A stretch of 26,181 bases of DNA from JAWLGW01 sp964569055 (lineage in GTDB: Bacteria > Planctomycetota > J058). The translations under genes and the position numbers were made by a program. The stretch lies in assembly GCA_964569055.1 (NCBI GenBank), contig CAZMSZ010000063.1, positions 1-26,181 on the forward strand, written 5' to 3'. Positions 7,926 through 20,987 of the stretch are shown piece by piece; positions within the stretch are counted from its first letter, which is position 1; each line of letters begins with the position of its first letter. The notes beneath the pieces were generated by a model. It was not told the origin of the DNA, did not search any database, and saw nothing but the letters and a program-made list of their open reading frames with translations.

Positions 7926-7963
7926 AGCTCGATCGCTTCACGCGGGCAGCGCGCTGAGGCGCG

Positions 7964-10900
7964 CTACCTGAGGTAGCTCGCCACGATCCGCTCCAGCGCG
8001 CCCACGTCGGGGAACCGCTCGCGCGGGTGCTTGGCGAGCGCGCGGTGCACCGCCTCGAGGAGCGGCCGCGGCACGTCGGGCCGCAGCTCGCCGAGGGGGG
8101 TCGGCGGCGCGGCGGCGTGCAGCTCCCAGAACCCGCGCGGCGTCTTGGACGAGAACGGCAGCTTGCCGGTGAGCAGCTTGTAGAGCAGGAGCGCCGCGAG
8201 GTACTGATCGGCCGCGGCGCCGGCCGGCTCGCGCCGCGCCTGCTCGGGCGAGACGTAGCGCGGGTCGAGCCGCTCGGTCAGGGCGTCGCCGAGGCACGGG
8301 GCGACCCCGGCGTCGACCACCTTGGCGGCCGAGCCGCGCCCGACGAGCACCCGCGAGGGCTTGAGGTCGAGGTGGACCAGGCCGGAGCGGTGCGCGGCCG
8401 CGAGCCCGTTGAGCGCCCCCGCCGTGAGCAGGCAGGCCCGCCGCAGCGGGAGGGGCGCCTCGGACGCGATCACCTGGTTGAGGTTGGGTCCGCGCACCGC
8501 CTCGGTGGCGACGAACACCAGCCCCTCCGCCTCGCCCGCCTCGTAGACCTCGACGAGGTGCCGGCTGCGCGCGCCCCGCAGCGCCTCGGCTGCGGCGAGG
8601 AACGGCGCCGCGGTGTGCGGCGTGGTGAGCTCGGGCCGCAGCACCTTCACCACCGCCTCGCGCCGCTCGCCCGCGCGCGCGCGCGCGCCGAAGGCCCACA
8701 CGAAGGGGCCGTCCCCCAGCGCCTGCTCGAGGTCCCACCCGGCGAGGGCGCGCCCCTCCAGCTCCGCGGGGTCGCGCAGGGGCGGCGGCGCCGAGCCGGG
8801 CGGCGGCCCGGCGGCGACCCGGCTGGCCGAGGCGCGGATCGTCGGGCGCGGGCTGGCCGCCTCGGCCGCCAGCCGAGTCAGGCGCGCCCGGCGCTGCTCG
8901 AGGTCGGGCGGGGCGAGCGACGGGTCGGCGAAGCGGTCGAGCACGGCCAGGGCCGCGTCGTAGCGCTCGAGCCGCTCGAGGCACTCGGCGAACATGAGGT
9001 TGGGCGCCACGTCGTCAGGCTCCTCCACCTCGGCGTAGGTCCCGTCGGCCAGCGCCTCGGCCGCCTGCGCCCAGCGCCCCGCGGCGAACTGCAGCTCGCC
9101 CGTGAGCGCGCGCGCCGCGCGCCAGCGCTCCTCGCCCTCCTCCTCGCGCACGCGCGACAGCAGGTCGAGCGCCTCCTCGCGCCGCCCCAGCTCCTTGAGC
9201 GCGCGCGCCGCCCCGAGGGCGTCGCCGAGCTGCTCGCGCAGCTCGGCCAGCGCGGCGAAGTCCTGGGCGCGCTCCGCCGCGTCGGCCGCCTCGGGCAGCA
9301 GCCCGAGCTCGCGGTAGACGCGCGCCGCGTCGGCGTGGGCGCCGCCCTCGTCGTAGAGGAAGGCCGCGAGCTGCCGGTTCCCCGCCCGCTCGGCGCAGGC
9401 CGCCCCCTCCGCCTGCCGCCCCGCGCGCGCGAACAGCTGCGCGGCCTGCGGGTCGTCGCCGAGGTCGCGCGCCAGCTCGGCGGCGGCGCCCACCTCGCCC
9501 AGCCGCAGCAGCAGGTCGATCCCCTTGGGCTCGCGCCGCTCCCGCAGCGCGTGGGCGGCCTCGGTCGCGAGCTCCGCCAGCCGCCCGGCCGGGCGCTTGC
9601 CCTGCGGGAGGGCGGCCAGCGCGCAGCGCGCCTGGCCCTTCACGTCGCCCGCCTGCGCGAACAGCTCGGCCGCCTCGGCGAAGTCGCCCGCGCGCTCGCG
9701 CCAGCGGCCCGCCGCGGCGAGGTCGCCGAGCTCGGTGTGGAGCGCCGCGACCCGGCGCGCGAGCGCGAACTTCGCCTCCTCGAGCGGCACCTGCTGGCCC
9801 GACGCCACCCAGCAGTCGTGCGTGCTCTGGCGCTCGTAGCCGCGCTCGAGCTCCACGGCGGCCTCCGCGCGGCGCTCGGCGGCCTCGAGCAGCTTGGCCG
9901 CCTCGAAGTGGCGCCCGCCGCGGCGGTGGGCCTCGATCGCCTCGTCGAGGTGACCGCGCGCCGCCAGGAGCTCGGCCGCCTCGGGCGAGGCGTCGCCCAG
10001 GCGGGCCGCGTGGAGCACCGCCTCGACCGACCCCGAGGACTTGAACGCGGTGAGCGCCTCGCGGTCGCGCCCGGCCGCGAGCAGCGCGCGCCCTTGCTCC
10101 TCGAACAGGCCGGCGGCCGCGTACATTTCGGCCGCCAGGAGCGGCATGCCGTGGGCCAGCAGCAGGTCGGCCCCCTTCCGCCGCTTGCCCAGGAGCTCGT
10201 ACGTGCGGGCGGCCTCCTGGATCTTGCCCTGGCTGAGGTGGACCAGCGCCTGGCGCCGCAGCCACAGCCGGCCGAGCAGCCCCAGCCGCCACAGCCGGGC
10301 CAGGAGCAGGTCGCTCAGCAGGAACACCAGCCCGAACGACCAGGGGATCGCGATCCACCAGCGGTCGAGCGCGTCGCGCAGCGCGTGGAGCCCGCGGAAC
10401 GCGCCCAGGCCGAGCGGGTGCAGGTGACGCTTCCAGTCGGTCGCGCGGTCGAGGGCCAGGCGGACGAACACGTCCTGCTGCTCGGCCAGCGGGTCGAACC
10501 CGCGGGCGCGCATCCAGCGGTCCCACAGGTGCGCGGCCGCCACGAACACCAGCAGCGCGACCAGCGCGTCGAGCAGCAGGCTGCGCGGGACGCGGGGGAG
10601 CGGCCGTGGGCCCGCGGGCGGGGCGGCCTCGGGGGCGGCGGCGCCGCCGCTGGGTGCCTCGTCGCGCAGCGCGGGCGCCGAGGCCGCCAGGACCAGCTCC
10701 GCGCGCTGGGCGGGGAGCGGCGCCGCGAGCGGGCCGCTCGGCGCGGGCGCGTCGCGCGTCCGCTCGAGCAAGGGCGGGAGCGCCGCGGTCGCGCCGAGCC
10801 CGGCGCCGCCCGGTGAGCGCGCCCCGGCGGCCCGCCTGGGGGCGCCGCGCACGATCTGCAAGGGCGCCTCCTCGAGCCCGTCGAGGAGCGCGCGGGCCTT

Positions 10901-11686
10901 GGCCGCGTTCTTGGGCCGCTGCTTGGGCGTCTTCGCCATCAAGGTCTGCACGGCGCGCGCGAGCTGGGGGGGCGCGTCCGGGAGGACCTGGCGCAGGTCG
11001 GGCACCTCGGCGTGCATGTGCTTCTGCAGGATCTGCAGCGGGGTCGAACCGTCGAACGGCGGATCGCCCGTGACGAGGTGGTACAGCAGCGCCCCGGCGG
11101 CGTAGAGGTCGGTCTGCGGCGAGACGCCCTTGCCGTCGACCTGCTCGGGGGCCATGTAGTACGGCGTCCCGAGGATCGACCCGGTGGTGGTCACGTCGTG
11201 CTCGGCGATCCCGTCGCCGCGGGCGAGGTTGAAGTCGCCCAGCCGGACGCGTCCGTCGCGCGTGAGCAGGACGTTCCCCGGCTTCACGTCGCGGTGGACG
11301 ATCCCCTTCTCGTGGATCGCCCCCAGCCCGTGGAGGAGGGCCCGCAGCACGTACACCGCCTCGGGGACGGGCAGCCGCTCGCGCCGCTTGAGCTGGCGGT
11401 CGAGGGAGCCGCCGTCGAGGAACTCGAGCGCCAGGTAGATGTACTCGTCGGTCTCACCCGAGGCGACGCAGCGGACCACGTTGGGATGGTCGAGCTCGCG
11501 GAGCAGCTCGGCCTCGCGGCGGAAGCGCGAGACCGAGGCCGGCGCCACGACCTCGGGACGGATCACCTTGATCGCCGCCCGCTCGCCGCCGCGGCGCCCC
11601 TCGTAGACGCTGCCGGTCGCGCCCTGACCGATCTTGATCAGCAGGCGCCAGCCGTCGAGCGTCGAGTCGAGCAGCTCGTCCCTCAT
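7964..11686 (-). CDS. Transmembrane Ser/Thr kinase with helical-repeat region and C-terminal pseudokinase
   Basis: The 1240-residue protein carries two kinase-like domains. The N-terminal kinase (about 10-275) has GQGATGSV, Lys40, Glu58, HRD Asp133 with Asn138, metal-binding Asp151 and MAPEQ, but the DFG motif reads DFN. A Pro/Ala linker leads to two hydrophobic helices (about 370-390 and 443-465), so both ends should be cytoplasmic. Residues about 479-945 are Ala/Leu/Glu-rich paired helices resembling TPR repeats, with many LLAAGRDREAL-like units. The second kinase-like domain (981-1240) keeps a Lys (about 1014), but HRD reads HLD, the Asn after KP is replaced by Arg (about 1112), DFG reads DAG, and the glycine loop is degenerate, so catalysis is unlikely. 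It probably acts as an allosteric or scaffold domain. The ATG at 11686 is the first start in frame; its ribosome site is poor. It is convergent with the receiver-kinase gene. Confidence 0.9.
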   Translation of the reverse strand: MRDELLDSTLDGWRLLIKIGQGATGSVYEGRRGGERAAIKVIRPEVVAPASVSRFRREAELLRELDHPNVVRCVASGETDEYIYLALEFLDGGSLDRQLKRRERLPVPEAVYVLRALLHGLGAIHEKGIVHRDVKPGNVLLTRDGRVRLGDFNLARGDGIAEHDVTTTGSILGTPYYMAPEQVDGKGVSPQTDLYAAGALLYHLVTGDPPFDGSTPLQILQKHMHAEVPDLRQVLPDAPPQLARAVQTLMAKTPKQRPKNAAKARALLDGLEEAPLQIVRGAPRRAAGARSPGGAGLGATAALPPLLERTRDAPAPSGPLAAPLPAQRAELVLAASAPALRDEAPSGGAAAPEAAPPAGPRPLPRVPRSLLLDALVALLVFVAAAHLWDRWMRARGFDPLAEQQDVFVRLALDRATDWKRHLHPLGLGAFRGLHALRDALDRWWIAIPWSFGLVFLLSDLLLARLWRLGLLGRLWLRRQALVHLSQGKIQEAARTYELLGKRRKGADLLLAHGMPLLAAEMYAAAGLFEEQGRALLAAGRDREALTAFKSSGSVEAVLHAARLGDASPEAAELLAARGHLDEAIEAHRRGGRHFEAAKLLEAAERRAEAAVELERGYERQSTHDCWVASGQQVPLEEAKFALARRVAALHTELGDLAAAGRWRERAGDFAEAAELFAQAGDVKGQARCALAALPQGKRPAGRLAELATEAAHALRERREPKGIDLLLRLGEVGAAAELARDLGDDPQAAQLFARAGRQAEGAACAERAGNRQLAAFLYDEGGAHADAARVYRELGLLPEAADAAERAQDFAALAELREQLGDALGAARALKELGRREEALDLLSRVREEEGEERWRAARALTGELQFAAGRWAQAAEALADGTYAEVEEPDDVAPNLMFAECLERLERYDAALAVLDRFADPSLAPPDLEQRRARLTRLAAEAASPRPTIRASASRVAAGPPPGSAPPPLRDPAELEGRALAGWDLEQALGDGPFVWAFGARARAGERREAVVKVLRPELTTPHTAAPFLAAAEALRGARSRHLVEVYEAGEAEGLVFVATEAVRGPNLNQVIASEAPLPLRRACLLTAGALNGLAAAHRSGLVHLDLKPSRVLVGRGSAAKVVDAGVAPCLGDALTERLDPRYVSPEQARREPAGAAADQYLAALLLYKLLTGKLPFSSKTPRGFWELHAAAPPTPLGELRPDVPRPLLEAVHRALAKHPRERFPDVGALERIVASYLR

Positions 11687-11832
11687 GCGGACCGTCGTCG
11701 CTCCCGGCCGTCCGCGACGCGGTGCGGCGCGCGGGCGCCAACCTATCGCCTTCCAAGGAGATGCGAAAGCCCCGCCCTGCCCTCGTGGGAGGCGAGCGAG
11801 CGGCGCTGGGGTCGGCTGGGGCCCCTCATCCC

Positions 11833-11852
11833 TGTTGATATTCCATATTTCC
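11833..11852 (-). promoter_or_regulatory. AT-rich island, candidate promoter for the large kinase gene
   Basis: In the 232-base gap 11687-11918, a 20-base stretch is about 70 percent A+T, against surroundings of about 75 percent G+C. On the minus strand it contains GGAATATC and a TATGGAATAT-like core about 150 bases before the start at 11686. The upstream gene on the same strand ends at 11919, so a promoter here is plausible. No confident -35/-10 pair can be assigned. Confidence 0.35.
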
Positions 11853-11918
11853 TCGCTGGACTCACGTCATCTGCACCGGGGTGGGAGTCGGAGCCGGTCG
11901 GGACGGCGTCGTCGAGAC

Positions 11919-17320
<5,402 letters not shown>

Positions 17321-17424
17321 GCGAGTCCTCGGCGGCCGCTGGGGCCGCCCCCCAGGTTGCGAAATGAACGGCGCCCGTGCCAGGGCGCGGATCCAAGCGC
17401 GCCGCCGCGGGCCGCGGCTCCGGC

Positions 17425-18006
17425 CTACTTGACGATCTCCTCGCCCTTCTGGATCCGCTCGAGGGTCGAGGGCCAGGTGTCGTCGAACCAGCCCGTCTCC
17501 GAGGTGGCCCACACGACCTGGCGGCCGAGGTGCTCCCCCGTCCTGGCGTCGCGGGCGAACAGCTGGAGCTTGGCCCAGGCGACCTGCGGGTCGTAGCCCG
17601 CGCTGATCTCGGGCGTGACCGCGAACACGCCCGAGTAGCCGAGCGGCAGCGAGGGGATCCCGAGCTTCCACTCGGGGTCGTTGATCCCGTGGCCCGCCGT
17701 GCGGACCTCGAGGATCACCTCGGCCTCGGCCCGCTCGCACAGGAGCGCGCCGCCCCGCGCGAGGCGCTCGCGCAGGGCGGACTCGACGTAGCCGCGGTCG
17801 AGCGCCGCCAGGCCCGCGGTCTCGAGGGCGACGCGCTTGCCGCTCAACCGGGTCGGGTCGTAGACCTCGACCGCCCGCCCGGCGGCGGTCGAGACCAGGA
17901 GCATCTCGGTCGCCGCGCGCGCGGTCGTGGTGTGGCGCACGCCCCCCATGCAGCCGGCGAGGGCGACGCTCAGCGCGAGCGCGAGTGGAGGCGCCGCGCG
18001 GCGCAT
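17425..18006 (-). CDS. Planctomycete-type lipoprotein, TTTAR/ATEMLLVS family (second copy)
   Basis: The 193-residue predicted lipoprotein has an n-region MRR, a hydrophobic h-region and a canonical lipobox LAGC with Cys19 as the lipidated residue. The mature protein starts with the signature HTTTARAATEMLLVSTAAGRAV and continues with LSGKRVALET, YVESALRERL, EVILEVRTAGHGI and GIPSLPLGYSG. I believe this matches an uncharacterised family common in Planctomycetota (DUF6655), but I could not search. It lacks the Tyr/Trp-rich tail of its neighbour and ends with a DDTWPSTLERIQKGEEIVK tail. The ATG at 18006 overlaps the stop of the upstream paralogue by one base, so the pair is co-translated. It lies just before the tandem kinase genes on the same strand, 104 bases away. 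Its function is unknown. Confidence 0.85.
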   Translation of the reverse strand: MRRAAPPLALALSVALAGCMGGVRHTTTARAATEMLLVSTAAGRAVEVYDPTRLSGKRVALETAGLAALDRGYVESALRERLARGGALLCERAEAEVILEVRTAGHGINDPEWKLGIPSLPLGYSGVFAVTPEISAGYDPQVAWAKLQLFARDARTGEHLGRQVVWATSETGWFDDTWPSTLERIQKGEEIVK

Positions 18007-18671
18007 CAGTCGGCCGGCTCGATGTGTACGGTGCCGGGCACGTACTCCGGCAGGTCCTCCTCGGGGTAGATGTCGTTGGAGCCGTCGAACGGCCCGATCC
18101 CGAAGAACCACCACTGGTTGTAGTACGACGAGCCCCACAGCGGGCCGCTGCGCTGGACGTGCTGCAGCGACTTGGCGCCGTAGGTCCAGAACTCGAGCTT
18201 GGCCCACCCCTGCTGGCTGAAGCGGCGGAACGCGTACAGCGGCGGCAGCAGCACCGGCGGGAAGCCCTGGGCCGAGACGGGGAGCTGCGGGATACCGAGC
18301 ACGAAGTCGCCGTCGTAGACCCCGAGCGAGGCGGAGCGCAGCTCGAGCACCAGCTCGGCGCCGAGCGCGGCGGGCGCGTCGCCCTCCCCGGCCTCCTTCT
18401 TGTCCACCAGCGTCACCCCCTGCCCGGCCAGGTGGTCGCGCAGCGCGCTCATGACGTAGGCCTTGTCGACCGACTCGAAGCGGGTGTCGTCCACGAACAC
18501 CCGCTTGCCGCGCAGGTGACCGGCGTCGTACGAGGCCACGGCCCGCTCGGCGGCCGTCGAGACCAGGAGCATCTCGGTGGCGGTGCGCGCCGTGGTGGTC
18601 TCGCGAATGTTCCCGATGCAGCCGGGCGCGCCCATGACGAGCACGGCCAGGAGCGCGTACGCTCGCCTCAT
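18006..18671 (-). CDS. Planctomycete-type lipoprotein, TTTAR/ATEMLLVS family (first copy)
   Basis: The 221-residue predicted lipoprotein is paralogous to the next gene downstream. The signal sequence ends in GAPGC (Cys18), a less typical lipobox with Ala at -3 and Pro at -2, so lipidation is likely but not certain. The mature part shares RETTTARTATEMLLVSTAAERAV, LRGKRVFVDD, YVMSALRDHL, ELVLELRSASLGV and GIPQLPV with its partner. A distinct second half carries LYAFRRFSQQGWAKLEFW and a Trp/Tyr/Gly/Asp-rich segment. The ATG at 18671 has GGAGG five bases upstream. A short hairpin lies just before that site. It is divergent from the kinase at 18788. An envelope role is inferred from lipidation only. 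Confidence 0.85.
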   Translation of the reverse strand: MRRAYALLAVLVMGAPGCIGNIRETTTARTATEMLLVSTAAERAVASYDAGHLRGKRVFVDDTRFESVDKAYVMSALRDHLAGQGVTLVDKKEAGEGDAPAALGAELVLELRSASLGVYDGDFVLGIPQLPVSAQGFPPVLLPPLYAFRRFSQQGWAKLEFWTYGAKSLQHVQRSGPLWGSSYYNQWWFFGIGPFDGSNDIYPEEDLPEYVPGTVHIEPAD

Positions 18672-18681
18672 GCAGTCCTCC

Positions 18682-18701
18682 CCCTCTCCCCCCGGAGAGG
18701 G
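18682..18701 (-). promoter_or_regulatory. Perfect hairpin next to the lipoprotein ribosome site
   Basis: CCCTCTCC at 18682-18689 pairs perfectly with 18694-18701 around a CCCC loop. On the minus strand it ends two bases before the GGAGG ribosome site (18680-18676) of the lipoprotein gene starting at 18671. It could affect translation initiation or be a small dispersed repeat. No ligand-binding leader is evident. Confidence 0.3.
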
Positions 18702-18787
18702 CGGCGATTCGACCATGTCTGCCTGCCGCGAGCCACCGTCCGTGGGGCCCCTCTTGGGGCTGCTGGCAGAACGGCCCCGACCGCGCC

Positions 18788-20938
18788 ATGGTGAGGGCGG
18801 TGATCGACGAGCCGGGCCTGGACACCTTCTTGGCGCGCGAGCTCCACCGGCGGGGGCTCGCGACCGGGCCCCTGCGCGTGGTGCTCGATCAGGCCCGGCT
18901 CGAGCGGGGGCACGCCGGGGGCGCGACGCTGGCGCGGCGGCTGCTGCGGGCGGGCGCCGTCTCCGAGCCGCTGCTGCGCGAGGCGCTGGCCGCGGTGTCG
19001 CCGGCCCAGACCGCGCTCCAGCACAGCCTGGCGGCCTCGCGCGAGGCCGCCCCCATCCGGCCGACGGGCCCGCCGCACGACCCGTGGCAGCCGGGGCGCC
19101 GGGGCGGCGGCTACGAGCTGAAGGACCGGCGGGGGGCCGGCGCCATGGGCCTGGTGTTCGTGGCCGAGCACGCGGAGACCGGCGCGCGCTACGCGCTCAA
19201 GACCTGCCCGCGCCACGCCGAGGGCGAGCACCTCGCCCGCTTCCGCCGCGAGGGCGAGGCGCAGGCGCGGGTCGACGCGCATCCGAGCATCGTGCGGGTC
19301 CACGCCCTGCACGAGGTGGACGGGCGTCCGTTCCTGATCATGGACCTCGCCGCGGGCGGCGACCTCGACCGGCGGGTGCGCCGCGAGGGGCCGCTCGCGC
19401 CGGCCGCGGCCGCGGCGCTGGTCCGCGACCTGGCGCGCGGGCTGGCGCACATGCACGCGCGCGGGGTGCTCCACCGCGACCTCAAGCCCGCCAACGTGCT
19501 GTTCGACGAGCGCGGCGGCGCGCGCCTGGTCGACTTCGGCCTGGCCCGCTTCGAGGGGGGCCAGAGCCTCACCCACACCGGCGACCTGATCGGGACGCCG
19601 GCCTTCATGGCGCCCGAGCAGGCGCTCGGTCGACGCGACCTGGTCGGCCCGGCCAGCGACGTGTACGGCCTCGGCTCGGTGCTGTTCTACGCGCTCACGG
19701 GGCAGCCGCCGGCCCGCGGACGCCAGGTCGTGCAGGTGCTGACGGACGTGATCGAGGGCCCCGTCCCGAGCCCGCGCCAGCTCCGCCCCGAGGTGCCCGC
19801 CGAGCTCGACGCGATCTGTCGCGCCGCCCTGGCCAAGAAGCGCGAGGAGCGACCCGACGCGGCGGGGCTGGCGGCCGCGCTCGAGGGGTGGCTGGAGCGG
19901 GGCGAGCGTCCCGAGCCCCCGCGCTCCGGGTGGGCGCGCCGCGCCGCCGCGCTCGCCTTCGCGGCGGCCGGCATCGCCACGCTCGGCGCGGTCGCGGCCG
20001 GCTCACGCGAGCAGGCGGCGGAGGCTCCGGCGACGGCGGCGCGCGCGCCGGAGGTCGAGCGCTCCGCGCCGCCGCCCCCGCGCGGCCCCGCGCCGCTGTG
20101 GCGGTGGCGCGTCGGCGAGTCCCGTCGCTTCCGCCTCCTCAACACCGGCTCCATGTCGAACCAGTACGGCCCGGGCAAGGTCACCTTCGGGCGCACGCTG
20201 GTGCTGGTCTGGACGGCGCAGGCGGTCTCGGAGCGCGCGGTCCGGGTGGAGGCCACCATCGAGCGCCTGGCGCTGGAAGGCGCGCTGGCGGGTGCGCGCG
20301 CGCTGCCGGCCACCTCCTTCGACTCGGCGCGGGCGAGCGACGCCGACGAGGCGGGCATGGCGGCGATCGGCCGGCGGCTCGCCTTCACGCTCGATCCGCT
20401 CACGGGCGCGGTCGAGCAGGTCAGCGACGTCGCCGCGGTCCAGTCCGCGATCTTCGCCGCCGCCACCGGAGAGAGCGGACGGCTCGGGTTCTTCGAGCGG
20501 CAGCGCTGGAGCGTGTGGGAGCTGTCGAGCGACCTGTTCTTCGAGCGGATGCTCGAGCTGCTCCTGCGCGTCCGACCGGACGCGCCGCCCGCCGAGGAGC
20601 CCTCGACCTGGCGCCTCGCGGCGCCGCGCTACCCGGACCTCCAGCAGCGGATCGGCGGTGTGCTGCGGCCCGTCGAGCTCGAGGTGAGCGGGCGCGCCGA
20701 GAACGGGCTCCGCCACCTGACCTGGTTCGGCCGCGTCGACGAGGCTGGACCCGGGCAGCTCGGCCGCGCGCTCGAAGGCCAGGCCGCCTACGACGAGGAC
20801 GGCCTGGTCACCGCGCGCCTGCGCGAGCGCTGGCACGGCGAGGTGATCCGCCGGGGCCGCCGGCGCCGCGGGGGCGAGGAGAGGGCGTGGGCGCGCCCCA
20901 TCAGCCTGGCCGTCACCCTGTCGCTCGAGCGGCTGTAG
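18788..20938 (+). CDS. Transmembrane Ser/Thr protein kinase with distinct N-terminal module and extracytoplasmic domain
   Basis: The 716-residue product starts with two similar helical motifs (about 12-70, ARELHRRGLATGPL and ARRLLRAGAVSEPLL), a short module that I recall from other planctomycete kinases. The kinase domain (about 108-375) is intact: GAGAMGLVF, Lys138, Glu155, HRD Asp231 with Asn236, DFG Asp249 and MAPEQALG. One hydrophobic helix (about 388-408) precedes an Ala/Pro linker and a C-terminal domain (about 435-716) rich in predicted strands, starting WRWRVGESRRFRLL and with AVRVEATIERLALEG. That domain resembles, to my eye, the planctomycete DUF6263 family; a search is needed. It has no TPR-like repeats, unlike the other large kinases here. 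No ribosome site precedes the ATG at 18788; GTG at 18791 or 18800 are alternatives. Divergent from the lipoproteins and convergent with the rhomboid. Confidence 0.87.
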   Translation: MVRAVIDEPGLDTFLARELHRRGLATGPLRVVLDQARLERGHAGGATLARRLLRAGAVSEPLLREALAAVSPAQTALQHSLAASREAAPIRPTGPPHDPWQPGRRGGGYELKDRRGAGAMGLVFVAEHAETGARYALKTCPRHAEGEHLARFRREGEAQARVDAHPSIVRVHALHEVDGRPFLIMDLAAGGDLDRRVRREGPLAPAAAAALVRDLARGLAHMHARGVLHRDLKPANVLFDERGGARLVDFGLARFEGGQSLTHTGDLIGTPAFMAPEQALGRRDLVGPASDVYGLGSVLFYALTGQPPARGRQVVQVLTDVIEGPVPSPRQLRPEVPAELDAICRAALAKKREERPDAAGLAAALEGWLERGERPEPPRSGWARRAAALAFAAAGIATLGAVAAGSREQAAEAPATAARAPEVERSAPPPPRGPAPLWRWRVGESRRFRLLNTGSMSNQYGPGKVTFGRTLVLVWTAQAVSERAVRVEATIERLALEGALAGARALPATSFDSARASDADEAGMAAIGRRLAFTLDPLTGAVEQVSDVAAVQSAIFAAATGESGRLGFFERQRWSVWELSSDLFFERMLELLLRVRPDAPPAEEPSTWRLAAPRYPDLQQRIGGVLRPVELEVSGRAENGLRHLTWFGRVDEAGPGQLGRALEGQAAYDEDGLVTARLRERWHGEVIRRGRRRRGGEERAWARPISLAVTLSLERL

Positions 20939-20987
20939 CCCGTCCGTCGCGTGGCCGACGCGGGAGCGCCCCTCACACGACGGCCGG

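Noticed and set aside
8027..10816. A 929-codon plus-strand frame antisense to the large kinase
   Set aside because: The product is low-complexity Gln/Arg/Gly/Leu sequence with no domain; the opposite strand encodes clear kinase motifs.
11763..11840. A 25-codon plus-strand ORF preceded by AAGGAG in the gap before the large kinase
   Set aside because: The ribosome-site-like bases touch the ATG with no spacer, the peptide has no recognisable feature, and there is no support for a promoter on that strand.
17321..17740. A longer N-terminus for the kinase starting at 17740
   Set aside because: It would overlap most of a lipoprotein gene on the same strand and adds Arg/Gly-rich noise; GTG 17320 has a ribosome site.
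20939..20987. A terminator hairpin between the fifth kinase and the rhomboid
   Set aside because: Only a five-base stem (CGTCG/CGACG) is visible, with no T-run, too weak to call.
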